Source: Oidiodendron maius Zn
Taxonomy: Eukaryota > Ascomycota > Leotiomycetes > Myxotrichaceae
Length of the DNA: 64,000 nucleotides
NCBI GenBank assembly: GCA_000827325.1
Contig: KN832877.1
Coordinates: 1,116,001-1,180,000, forward strand
Direction of reading: 5' to 3'
A program made the position numbers and the translations under genes. Below are positions 11,468 to 21,966 of this stretch, one piece after another; position 1 is the first letter of the stretch; each line of letters begins with the position of its first letter. The notes beneath the pieces were generated by a model. The model saw only the letters and a program-made list of their open reading frames with translations. It made no database searches and had not been told where the DNA came from.

Positions 11468-12365
11468 CTATAGTATGACACATCTGCACCCGGCGGTGCC
11501 TTCTCCTCCTTCACGGTCTCGACCTAAGCCCTTGCCCTTCGCGGCATCTTCCTCGTCAACGATATCTTGTGGTCTGACAGTCATATGTATTACATTCGTG
11601 GCTTCTGTATTGAATCTACATTCTGCAGGAAGAGATTTAGTAACCAGGGGATAAAAGAGGATGTAAAGGACACAATGGCTCACCCTTCAAAACAGCTTTA
11701 TCGTCTAACAGCCGCCCGAAATATATCAACCGGATACTGCTTGGGCTGCTCGGCTGCGCCTCCCACTCTTCCCTCCACTCCCTAAGTATCAGTTCCTTCA
11801 ACGTATATACACTGATGCTGAACGGATCTTTCTTTCCGTTCTCTGTCGTTCCCGGGATATTCACATTACGCTTTGTTAGATACTTCTCATCAATTTTATA
11901 CGGATGCCGCGCCCCTGATGTGAGAAGCAGCGTGATTACCAGTACGGGCACCTCTTTGTCGCCAGCGACCGGTGAGCTCGCGCTACCGCTGGCCGGCACA
12001 ATGCTGTCAGGTCCCGTCGCAGGCGGCGATTGCGTTGATAAGGGATTCGCGACGGCGTTCGAGCCTGCGGCTGCTTGCTCCTTTGCTCCTGAGCTGGCGG
12101 AAGGTTCTGCTGCAGGTATCGTGTGACCGGTGGAGACTGCAGGGCCGGCGCTGGCGTTGGCAATATCTCCCTCGTCAGCGGATGGAGGAAAGAGAGAGGT
12201 CAGGGGCGAGGTGTTGGGGATGGCGACATCGTCGAGATTGTGCGAGGTGGCAGCGGGACCACTCGTGGCCGAGGCCTCCAGGTCGGTCATCGCGACTGGG
12301 CGTTCGACGGATGATGTTGAACTGGACAGAGGGTCGAGAGGTGTCGTCCTGGGTCCAGTGGTCAT
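11468..12365 (-). CDS. Prenylated membrane-anchored ubiquitin-fold protein (UBL3/MUB-like)
   Basis: Exons on the minus strand are 12365-11684 and 11622-11468 (278 aa). The 61-nt intron splits a Glu codon and restores LKECRFNTEATNVIHMTVRPQD in the family order. Residues 1 to about 145 are a disordered Ser/Ala/Pro-rich extension absent from animal UBL3. The ubiquitin-like fold follows (VLVITLLLTSGARHPYKI ... IRLIYFGRLLDDKAVLK). The protein ends CRCVIL: CVIL is a CaaX box whose final Leu favours geranylgeranylation, with a second Cys two residues upstream as a possible palmitoylation site, as known for MUB/UBL3. There is no C-terminal Gly-Gly, so it should not be conjugated. It is convergent with UMP1. 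Confidence 0.88.
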
Positions 12366-14101
12366 CGACGTCGCCTTTGGTCGGGGGGGATATTGCAGGC
12401 GCAGACCGGGACTACAGGGAATGCGGAGCCAGTACGGACTGGGCAACGATGGTGGTCAATGCCAGCGACGAGGGTCGCGATGCCACTCAGCAGACGGGGT
12501 TGAGAGAGAGGAGCCGTCGGCCAGTCTGCATCGGCGAGAACCCAAGGACTGGCATAGAACCACGGGCGGCGGAGCGTGCAGCCAGCGTTGATCCGGCAGG
12601 GCGGCGAGGGGGTTAAATACTGGTGCGATATGCCAATGCTAGTCTTCGTATTCGAAGGAGAGGGAGGTGAGTAAGAGAGAGAGAGAATCTGGGGAATCTG
12701 GCTGCCAAGATGCTGTGTGTGTAAGGTATTACTGTACGGGGAGCCACCCAGTTGCCTCGTAATAAAATCAAGGCCGGCCCGCTGGCTCGCTTCTTGGCCG
12801 CTGGCGACGTAGATGATTTATGAGATTATGATTTCCTTACCTCCGACGATAGGAGTGGCAATAATGGCATCAGGGCCAGCAACTGTATTTCAGGGCATGA
12901 TTGCATGGCCGGGTCGGATGCTAACTGACGTGAACTCTCTTTTGCGACCTGCAAGGGCAAAATCGTGTGTTTGACGGTTTCTCCCCCGCCCACAGCCATA
13001 CCAAGGGAACCAGGTAGGTAAATCCCCTTCTGTGCCTGGCGTCCCTGTTCTCAATAATTCTCTTAATGTCCCCCTCTTCCAGAAGCCTGAGATGCGGTTC
13101 GTGATTCAGCAATGTTGTCTTGGACCCTGTGAGGGAAGTTGGCTGCGAGACGCTTCTCCTACGGCTGAAACACATCTGCATAACGTTTCTCTTAAGAGAC
13201 ACACCCATCATACCTATCTCCCGGACGATATGGCTTTGTTTACGCGAGGCAGTGCACTTGATGATGGAGTTGGATGAAGCTATGACATTCTTTTTATATG
13301 CATGACATTCGAGTAGTCAATTCGAAGTGTTTTTCCTGTTTGGCCTTTCTGTTCGAGAAGCATACCAGAATGTGCTCTCTTCGACATATGTTAGCTCACC
13401 GCACAAGTGATGCGGGATGCAGGGATCCCTGACTGAGAAGCCAAGTTTCCGAATTCATTCTTATCGCATAGAGGCAAGCTATACATCTCTATCAAAGACT
13501 GAGAAAACACTTGATCGAAATATGCATGGTCACGTGCCGGCGAAATTTGTTCTCCATCGATCAGTAATCAACTTCGAAAAGATATAACGTTGATTGAATT
13601 CTGATTCGTTGACCCTACATTCCCCCAACTTCCAATTGCTCTCCCCTCTAGCATGGATGTCGATCTTGGTATCCAACTACATGAGCATTAGTCTTCTAAT
13701 TTAATCACTCCGCTTGTAATAAACTCTCCCTGTGGTTGACAGTCATACACACCCTTTTCTGATTTAAGTATTTCCTTCGCCATCTTTCGTTCTACCATTT
13801 CTCTCTGGTTTAACACCAACTTCAGACCTCTTCTTATTTATGCCCTTTATCTCCAGAAGCTTTCAAATTTTGAGACTTAAGTAGAACCCAACAGGCGAAC
13901 TCACTTCTTCCAAACCAAATGTGCTATTTAGTTATGCTGAAGAGCTTCGAGCTTTATCTGAGCGGCTGAGAACCGAGGACCGGGTTAGACAGAAGTATCT
14001 AGATGTTCTTATCCGATATGTCGTTGCATAATACAGAAGACATAGAGGCCATTTCCGAATGGCATGTAACTGAGCCAACTAGAATTATCAATAACGACAA
14101 G
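12366..14101. other. Long intergenic region
   Basis: About 1.7 kb with no supported intact gene. The first 300 bp are GC-rich and probably the promoter of the ubiquitin-fold gene. The rest becomes AT-rich towards 13,700. A CACGTG lies near 13532. A stretch near 13920-14030 may be an older part of the relic that follows (reads such as LDVLIRYV), but I cannot anchor it. Confidence 0.4.
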
Positions 14102-14325
14102 GATGGCCACCCTTTATCTGACGACGAATGCCTTATAGCTTCCCCAGTTGTGCTAGGACACTTCTTGGTCGGCAAATAATAGCTTCAGTGTCCAGTTTCT
14201 GGGGTAGGGACATCACGTGGGATGATACAGCCAACGATTCCCTGGTGCTTGAGGACAATTTGCATGGCACCGTCTTCCTTTCTGAAGCCGATGTATTCCT
14301 TGAAAAGCACCCTTTTACATATTAG
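14102..14325 (+). pseudogene. Relic of a DUF7025-type fungal AAA ATPase
   Basis: Two adjacent reading frames together recall the region just before the AAA domain in large fungal DUF7025/AAA ATPases: first LSDDECLIASPVVLGH (14117-14164), then, in a shifted frame, GRDITWDDTANDSLVLEDN (14203-14259). In intact family members these lie about 20 residues apart in one frame. Here the first frame stops at 14177 and the second stops at 14323. No Walker motifs follow, so the AAA domain is gone. I infer a truncated, frameshifted fossil of a host gene family. Recognition rests on memory of the family pattern. Confidence 0.5.
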
Positions 14326-14769
14326 GTGCAATACAATGATGCCCGTCTTCCTATGCAGATTGGAATTTTTTTTCAAGGCATCCTCTTCTTTGACCACAAA
14401 CTCTGTGGAAACTTTCGACGAAATATTCAATTCTCGTATCAAAACACTGCCATACGATGCCATAAGCTGAACGAGAAGGCAAAACCGGCTTTGTTCAAGG
14501 TGTTCATTTAGATAGCTCGGGTCCCGGTTGGTGTGGGTGTGTATTAAGAATATAATCACAACGGCTCAAGTGTTTGCTGTCAATGATAAATAAAATCTCT
14601 CGATTTAGCATGTTGCACTATAGAACTAAGATATACCGTGCAATTGTTAGATAAGAGTGGCCTGGGGGGAAATAATAGTGCTAGCTGCTTCACTGTTGTA
14701 GAGAACATTCCCGATTTCCATTTTCTCGGATTTGGTGATTTCATTCACGAAATCCGAAGCAGATAATTA
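14326..14769. other. Intergenic, AT-rich
   Basis: No gene is supported. Short frames run on both strands and overlap the relic upstream. The segment includes the 3' flank of the minus-strand gene that ends at 14770. Confidence 0.3.
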
Positions 14770-15654
14770 CTACCTTTCCTCGTCTTCGTTACCACCATCA
14801 TCCCTAGCGTTATCATCTTCAGCATCATCATCCTCGGCACCAATTCCATAATGTAGCTTTATGGCAATTGCCTGCCCATTTTGTCTCGCAACTGCAACAT
14901 ATGGCGGGCCACCAACAGCATCTTGGACAACTATTGTGGCAGTCAGTCATTCGCTTTCCTAAAGTTGCTCTAGGAAAGGAGAACGGGTACGAAGGAGATA
15001 CGTACAATTCATGCCGCCGAGCGTGAAGTTGCTATTTTCCGGTAGCCCGTCACAGTGGTTGAGCGTGATCGTCTCTAGATAATATCCATACTTCACTTCT
15101 TTATCTTCATCGCCGGCAAACATAACTTTCTTCGCTGCATCCATGGTCAAGTATTCCGTAGATAGAATACTGCAAACCCCACCATCATCATAGTACGATC
15201 CTGCTTTAACCCACTCTACTCCGTCAGGTAAGATCTTATCAATATCAATGGCTGCATCCTTCTCTCTATTTTCCATGTCATACGTTTCCCACTCTTTGAC
15301 GGCCTGTGTCATATCGATGGTGCCATCGGCAACCCAGTGTACGTAGCACTCCATAAACGGACCGTCGTCAGGAGCCAGGCCATCGTGACCAAATTCTTTC
15401 GCCACCGACCGCCATATACCAGGCTTGCACTTGCGGATTCCGTCACGCTGGCTGGTGAGCTGAAACTCTGACTCTTCATTGTTATTAATATGGTTGCAGA
15501 ACACGATTCCCACACCATATGGAGGCGAAGCGGAGATGTGAAAGCGGCGGGGTGAGATCTTCATGATCTCTTTGAAACGTTTTGAGTGCATGCTTGCAAG
15601 TGTACGAGATTCACAGCAAAATGATATTTTGACGATGAGGACGAGGTATCTCAT
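14770..15654 (-). CDS. Hypothetical protein, possibly secreted
   Basis: Not recognised. Exons on the minus strand are 15654-15006 and 14930-14770 (269 aa). The 75-nt intron has a GTACGT donor and a CTGAC branch near 14943, and joins to read GGMNFVQDAVGGPPYVAVAR. The N-terminus MRYLVLIVKISFCC is hydrophobic and could be a signal peptide. The body is rich in Asp, Gly and aromatic residues and has Cys in C-x6-like spacing without a known motif; the last about 20 residues are very acidic (GAEDDDAEDDNARDD). The coding look of both exons and the clean splice support a real gene. It is isolated in a gene-poor stretch and may be lineage-specific. Confidence 0.6.
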
Positions 15655-16242
15655 GTATCTAGTCAGCTTACTTTTATATATTTCTTACGCCCATGGCTTT
15701 AACCAGGTCTTCTCAAGGCAACTGCCTTATGTAATAGAGAACCCCCTTTTTAAGCGAAGGCGACAACCACACCTCGTATCAAAATCTTACTATTTAGGAA
15801 GCGCCACAGTTCCATATCGGGAATACCGGCACGCTATGGCTGTATATGTAGGGATCAAGTGGCCTCCTGTGAGGAGAATGACTCCCACGTAATTTTTGTG
15901 GCTTTATCGGTATGACTATGACCAATGCGCGATTCCCAAATGTTGAAGAAGGTGTATGGATGATTCGTGAGACGCACCACAGTAGAGGTAAGGGCTCATT
16001 TTCAGTCACCTGCATTAGGCGCAATGGGTGGTCAATAGAGAATCAAATAAGCAGAAGTCGACATTTTGGGGGTAAACTATAAATTTTGCCAACGCTATTT
16101 GTTTCCGAGATCACTTTACATCCACGAAGACCTTGCTTAGAGTCGATATTTGAGCGATTCGTTGTACACCAAGGGCCGAATAAGGATTTTGTCTCCATAC
16201 ATATCCGTCATCTTTGATACAATAAATTAGACTTCGTTAACT
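15655..16242. other. Intergenic region before SINE-like element
   Basis: No supported gene or RNA. AT-rich flank that carries the left copy of the target duplication at its right end. Confidence 0.3.
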
Positions 16243-16448
16243 ACAACCGGTCATTGCCCGGATGGCGCAGTGGTCGTGCGCCTGGGTCCCAAAAGTCATC
16301 ATCGAACCTAATAGGTCTCGCCCACCCTATTTAAACCTGTGATGTGAGGGATGTTGGTTCGAATCCAGCTCTAGGCACCTCTTCTGTTGCCTCCCAGAAG
16401 ATGACTAGCTGGTTCACCTAGGACTGCTCCCCCTAGGCCTAGCTTGAA

Positions 16449-16560
16449 CCCGGATTCTGCTCCCGGTTATCACAGCAGCGGTTTTTGCCTAACCGAGAAC
16501 CTTGGCCCCGGCTTCTGCTCCCGGATACCACAGCAGCGGTCGCCTAACCGAGAACCTGGG
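16449..16560 (+). repeat. Internal tandem duplication inside the SINE-like element
   Basis: Two adjacent copies of about 55-57 bp share CCCGG.TTCTGCTCCCGG, CACAGCAGCGG and GCCTAACCGAGAACC. The first spans about 16449-16505 and the second 16506-16560, differing by a few substitutions and a small gap. The duplication probably arose in a source element rather than here; other genomic copies would show that. Confidence 0.8.
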
Positions 16561-16951
16561 CAAAACCCTACCTTTCTAGAGGGGTGAGCCTCTAGAAACG
16601 ACGAAGACCAAATCATTGATACGCGACCAAAGAGCTTGAGACTAGGGTGATAGGGCCCTACAACCGCGACCAATCAAGTAGCGAAGCGACCAGCCCCCAG
16701 GGGCCGTCTAGGAACAGAACTGGGTGAGAGACAGGGCTGGACACCAGAGGCAGGGACAGTGGTCTGATCCCAGGGAGAAGGAGGAAGTTTGGTTCAGAGT
16801 TGCCACTGGACGAGTTTACCTAGGCCTCCCGATTATTTGCCTGTATTACAAGGGGGTATGCATATCAGTGAGGATTCTTCCGAGAGGTTGCGTTAGCCTT
16901 TGTATATAGGATATTATTGTATAGAAGTACCGCGGCTTAGCCATTGCGGAG

Positions 16952-16973
16952 GATAATAATAATAATAATAATA
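16952..16973 (+). repeat. (TAA)n microsatellite tail of the SINE-like element
   Basis: A run of TAA/ATA triplets ends exactly at the right target duplication. Such tails are typical where reverse transcription is primed at a simple-repeat 3' end. Confidence 0.85.
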
Positions 16974-16986
16974 ACAACCGGTCATT

Positions 16987-18176
16987 ATTATCTCTTCCTC
17001 AACTAAATTTCTTTCCGCAAGTTCAAAATCTTGTTCATGCACTGTGGGAAACCCCGGGGTCTAATGCCATTGCCTTTAGTATACTAATGCAACGGCAAAA
17101 CAAACACTACTGTCTAAAAGGAGAATTATTATCTAAAGGACCTACACATATTCTTAATAGATGAAAAGATTAGTTGGTGCTTAGGTTAGTGTGAAGACGT
17201 AATATCAAGGAAGTTGACAATTTTGCTGCTCAGAATTTGGCAACATCACCTGAACTGATAAGTTATTGACTGGAAAAGCACAATCGCAAAAATTTAAAGT
17301 CGATGTAAAGATAAAACCATTCGATAGACCACACATATCAGCAAGCCGGGAACAGAATCTAAAAAAAAATCACGAGATAGTCTGTCCCAAGAAGGCTAAA
17401 TGGTATTGACAAATGATGTTGGGCAGCAGCCAAGAAGACCGTATGATGCCGACGTGGATTCAGTAACTTACACTTGCTTATGTTCTAGAATGTTCGCATG
17501 GTTCTATAGGTCAGGAACGAGGGTGGGAGGGAGAAATTAAGCAGCATGCTAACGATATGGCAGATATTGGAGAGAGTTCAGGAAAATGAGGCTTTATTCT
17601 TAACAGTGCCATACATGATGCCTGTACCTCGATTTTCAAGAAGGAACTTTGAGACGCCTTCTCAAAGCAGGATTATCATTCATGGAACAAAAAGTCTAAG
17701 ACTATGTGTTGCCAAGCACTTCTGGGGATATTTAATAATGCTTTAAGAATTTGGAATCCTTGCAATATTTGTGATAATGCAGAGTCTTTGAAGAAAAGAA
17801 ATACATCCACTCTTATCGTATCTTCTACGTGCTCCACTCTTACTATCCAACCAAGACTACGGAACATCATGTGAACGCCTGCATGCTCAATCCGGCTCTG
17901 CTCTAAACGGAAAATATAGTGGACTAAGTTCACAGGAGAGAAATTTTATTGCACGTCGCGAATGGAGTTGGAATTTTCTTCAAAATACATCTATACTGCA
18001 TGCGCCATTGGTAATTATAGTGGCCTCTAAGTAATGCTAACTGCCATTGACTTTAAGTGGGCCATAAACTGCAGGGATAGAGCTGTAAAGAATTATATTA
18101 ATGAAGGTCCATTGGCTCTAATCTTACGAGCTCATTCTCCCCTCCGCCCCCCCCCTCCCCCAACAGGTATTCTGCA
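16987..18176. other. AT-rich intergenic region
   Basis: No gene is supported on either strand; frames are short and full of stops. A C-rich homopolymer tract lies near 18145-18165. The composition is clearly more AT-rich than the coding blocks. Confidence 0.35.
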
Positions 18177-18579
18177 CTATAGAGAACTGATATACTTGGC
18201 ACTATTTGCCTGAGTTCCCAGATCAGAGCAAAGACTAGCCTCATTGTCTCCCACTTCAGTGATATCTGTAATCTCATTCTGACAGTTCGAGTCCGAGAAG
18301 AACTGAACCTGGGCCTCCCAGAAATTGGGGCCGAAGATTTGGGCCGAAGTCATGGGGTTCGGTGCAGGGACGCACTCGCCGGTGGCGACGGGCCTGTCAT
18401 GATAGCGTCGTCCGCGCACTCGAGGTCGGTATTGCCAAAGAATTAGCGGGTATCACGCCGGTGCAGATCCTGGTGGCCCAGGACGGCGACGGTGGAAGCT
18501 AAGAGTTGGAATATCTGAAATTGAATTAGACAGAGAAGAAGTAGGTCTAATTCTTAAGGAGACTTACAGTTGACTTCAT
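18177..18579 (-). pseudogene. Degraded small secreted Cys-rich protein-like gene
   Basis: On the minus strand an ATG at 18579 starts MKST; a 52-nt intron (GTAAGT..TTTCAG) joins it to IFQLLASTVAVLG, a plausible signal peptide. Further on, one frame reads QVQFFSDSNCQNEITDITEV...NSAKYISSL with a stop at 18177, typical of small secreted ascomycete proteins whose role is often unknown. The parts do not lie in one continuous frame, so the gene looks broken, about one or two breaks. I treat it as a fossil. It lies in the AT-rich stretch, where secreted-protein genes often sit and decay. Confidence 0.4.
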
Positions 18580-19545
18580 TTTGAGTTTATTCAGAATTGG
18601 GCAGAGTTTTGATAATAACCAAGGGAAAATACAGGAAATACGTAGATTTTATATACATTCTTCACCTACTTCCCTATTTATTACCCCTCCTCTAACATTG
18701 TTCCCGGCACTTCTTTCTCTCTTGAGAGATACCATGCATAGCGTTTCGGGCCGGTCTCACTAAGTTCTAGGTAGCCAGGTAGTTTATTCCCGGGCAAGTC
18801 TGCATAGACATCCATAATCGGAATAGGCAGTCTTACAACTTCCACCGTTTGCCTAAACGACACATTTCCTACAAGAGTGTCCAGAGTGCTAGTGCTCCAT
18901 TATTCTTCCTGTTAGTCAATACCCACGAGCATTTCCCAGATTTGTACAGTACAAGCCCTGCATAAGGACTAGTCTTAGGCTCCTTAGATGAATCTGGTAT
19001 TATTACTGCCGTTTTAATAAGCCCGAACAAACTCTGAATCCTTGAAGTACGAGTTCGGTTCAAAGTCAATGCTCGAGTGGTTGAATGGGAAATATAGGTG
19101 ACGAGTAAGGAACCTTACACCAACTAGAACTTTCTACGGGCAAAGGCCATAGATGTAGAGCAAGGAAATAATTGAATTGTTTATGAATTAAATTTTACCG
19201 GCAATGCCAACTGTCAAAAGCTGCAAACAACGTCATATATTGTGAAAAGTGACAAAGTATAGCGGATTTGTTGGTGTTTTATAAAGTACCGAAAAATCCT
19301 TGCTCATCCGCTTAAATTGGTTTGTATTACGATGCATATGAAGCTAATATTCTCCAGATGTTATTTATATACTCTCGGTCAAGACAGTCCAAGTTACATT
19401 GTTGGGAGAGTTTCCTAAGGTTGGAAGAGCATACTTGTATGCTATTAAACGGCAGATTCGAAGGCTATGCCGCAGAGAACCACCCATATGAACCTTGGTA
19501 TCTTGTTTAACAGGTTCAATATGCAGCAAACGTGCCAAGTTAGAC
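18580..19545. other. AT-rich intergenic region
   Basis: No supported gene, RNA or clear repeat. Frames here lack codon structure. Confidence 0.3.
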
Positions 19546-20111
19546 TGTTGTTACATATCGTATGTCACGCCTTTTGTAGATATATATCTCAAGTGGGTGG
19601 TGACGAGTCTTGCCTGTTTAGGCAAAATACTATACCTGAACGGATTTTGTCGCACATCGCACTTTGTTGACCTCTAACCGATAAGACGTAGAACAGATAG
19701 CTAACGTAAGAATTACTTCTTTGGGAAATACGGAGCAGCTTAGTTGCACATCGCATTTTAATATGATGGTCCGTCATGCCTTTTTATCTGACCGTTGAAT
19801 GGCATCGCTTTCTAGGACGGCTAAAAGGGACGCAGTCGGCATATTACAGTCCTTAACCTTGTAGACTTGCAAATTCCTCTTACCCTTTGGGGTTTGTTGC
19901 ATATCGCACTTCTAAGCCCAAAGTAGAAAAGACAGTGTGTTATAAAGATATACGTACGTGTGCTGGTATATTGCAGGGCAGGCAAGGCTGAGATAACAGA
20001 TGCGCAACAAAAGACTAATTTGGTATTTTGTTGCATATCGCGCACTGACAACTTCACAGCAGAATAATCCTGCTTGCTACATTGCAGAGAAATTTTGTTG
20101 CAGATCGCAAT
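19546..20111. repeat. Spaced array of a conserved 16-19 bp motif (TTTTGTTGCAYATCGCA)
   Basis: Six direct copies lie at about 19546-19560, 19645-19663, 19742-19757, 19893-19910, 20026-20046 and 20093-20111. A shorter inverted copy (TGCGCAACAAAA) lies at 20001-20012. The shared core is TTGYAYATCGCA, preceded by T-rich sequence. Intervals of about 70-150 bp between copies are not alike. This is neither a minisatellite (spacers are unique) nor a typical eukaryotic repeat family I know. It resembles subterminal binding sites of a DNA transposon or iteron-like protein sites. No transposase frame is visible beside it. Confidence 0.7.
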
Positions 20112-20595
20112 GAAACGGAAGGCACAGAATAACCACTGAATAGCTACCGAATGGTCACCGAGTGGTATTCGCGGATGTTTGGGGTGAGTGTTTGGTTTCG
20201 AGATCTCGAGTATGGATTAAATTTTTATTTTCAGGGCTCTACTTAGAGCTGTGACAAGATTTCTCCTCAAAATACCCTGCTAACTATGACTGTCTGAAAA
20301 TTCTCTTCATCTTCTCAGGCGAGAGGGCTTGTAGATCACCCTTATGACAAACAAACTATATCCTGGGATTTCGGGTTACGTGGAACATGCTTCTTGGAAA
20401 GGCTACCGAGGTGGGTAAGCGTATAATAACCAAGACGATGAATGTTAGGATAACGCATCACAAGGAAGAGAGGTAAAAGTATTTTGCTTGCGGTTGTAGT
20501 ACATATTTTCAAGTCTAGACATCTAACACACCATTATAGTGCCGTCCGACCTCGCTCGGCCAACGCCAAACCCTTCAACCTCCTCACGAATATAC
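20112..20595. other. Intergenic, 3' flank of malate dehydrogenase gene
   Basis: No supported gene. AT-rich to about 20,300, then turning into the 3' flank of the minus-strand dehydrogenase. Confidence 0.3.
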
Positions 20596-21966
20596 CTACA
20601 GGTCCTTTCCTGGGTTCTCAGCGACGAAGGCAACTCCCTTGGCGATGTTCTGCGAAGATGGAGTTAGTTGGGGGTTTTAGAGCAAAGGCAGTGGGAAAAC
20701 GAACCTTCTTCAGGTCAGACAGACATGCATCCAGAAGAGTCTGCTCAGCAGCGTCAATTTTGCCAACAGGGAGGATCTTCTCGGCACCGTTGGGGCCGAG
20801 TTCGACCTGTGAAGCGAAGAACTCGATGCCCTGGTCCTTGTACAATGGGCTGTCAACAAAGGTGGGCTCAATAACACCCTTCTCACCCTGTGCAGCCTTA
20901 AGCAGACTCTCAGCAAAGCGGGCACCAGCCATAGCCATAGAGAGGGTAGCAGAGCCGGCGCCGTCCTTGGCCTGGACGACCTCGTCGCCACCGAACTGCA
21001 CACGTTTCAGAAGGTCGGCGTTGCCGACGAGATCAGGGTGTGAGGATTGTGAGAACAAAGGGACGATGGTGACGCCGGAGTGGCCGCCGACAACGACAAT
21101 ATTTTCGTCCGCGGGGTCGGAGCCCTTGATCTCGCTGACGAAGCGCGAGGCACGGACGACGTCGAGTGTGGTGACGCCGAACAGCCGCTTGGGGTTGTAC
21201 ACGCCGGCCTTCTTGAAGACCTCGGCGACAATGGGTACGGTGCTGTTGACGGGATTCGAGATAACGAGGATATTGGCGTCGGGAGCGCTGGCGGCAGCGG
21301 CCTTGGCGAGGTCTCGCACGATCGAGGCGTTGGTGTTGAAGAGATCATCACGAGTCATGCCTGGCTTGCGAGGCACGCCCGCGGGGATCAGGACCACCTC
21401 GGCGCCATTGAGAGCCGCTGCCAGTCCGCTGGGAGTTGGGTCGTAACCGGTAACCTTGCTCTTAGTGTTGATGTGGCTGACGTCCGCGGCGACACCTGAG
21501 TTGAATGTTAGTAAGGTGTTATTGATCATTGTGATGCGGCGCGAACGAACCTGGTGCCATTCGGATATCATACAGGGCAAGGTCAGCTAGTTAATATGTC
21601 AGTCCCATCCAAACTTGTCTATTCAGGTGTACGAGGTAGGACCCAATGGCAAGATATGTCCTGGGCATGTAACTTGAGGTATATTCGCCATAAATCCGCT
21701 CTGCGCAAGAATCGCCCGAGTGTATACGTACTGACGCGAGGGTTCAGTTTGAGGAGCAGAGATAGTGGCTGTCCAATCCCACCAGCAGCGCCGAGGACGG
21801 TTACTTTCGACAGCTAGATATTCCCAATTAGCCACTATACGTTGTTGACTTTCGCACCCAAACGGGGCGGTGTTGTCCCGGCAGCTGGGCAACTCACGTC
21901 TCTGGCAGACGCCGAGAAGGCTCTGGTCTGGAGGGCGCCGGAGAAAGCTCTTCGTGCAGCGAACAT
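20596..21966 (-). CDS. MDH1: Mitochondrial malate dehydrogenase
   Basis: Interconverts malate and oxaloacetate with NAD in the mitochondrial TCA cycle. Five exons on the minus strand: 21966-21898, 21813-21732, 21586-21551, 21495-20705 and 20649-20596 (343 aa); introns are 84, 145, 55 and 55 nt. Exon 1 encodes [23 protein letters not shown], an Arg/Ser-rich presequence. Joining gives [20 protein letters not shown], the NAD-binding Gly loop, then [17 protein letters not shown]. The substrate-binding Arg region ([17 protein letters not shown]) and active-site His in [13 protein letters not shown] are present. The last exon supplies [14 protein letters not shown]. Length and gene structure are normal for the fungal mitochondrial enzyme. 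Confidence 0.95.

Larger units (their letters stand above)
16243..16986 (+). mobile_element. SINE-like retroposon, 718 bp, with 13-bp target site duplication
   Basis: The direct repeat ACAACCGGTCATT occurs at 16243-16255 and again, perfectly, at 16974-16986. Between them lies a 718-bp unit (16256-16973) that begins with a tRNA-related Pol III promoter: A box TGGCGCAGTGG at 16263-16273 and B box GGTTCGAATCC at 16356-16366. It ends in a (TAA/ATA)n tail, as in elements copied by a LINE partner. The body holds an internal direct duplication at 16449-16560. There is no meaningful open frame. The A-B spacing of about 82 nt is longer than in a plain tRNA. The exact duplication and clean tail argue for a fairly young insertion. 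Confidence 0.85.

Noticed and set aside
16256-16378. A tRNA gene (A and B boxes present)
   Set aside because: The box spacing is too long, the acceptor ends pair poorly, no convincing anticodon arm forms, and the sequence is the head of a 718-bp unit bounded by a target duplication.
19546-20111. CRISPR-like array of repeats and spacers
   Set aside because: The motif copies are degenerate, intervals vary widely, one copy is inverted, and the surrounding genome is eukaryotic nuclear DNA.
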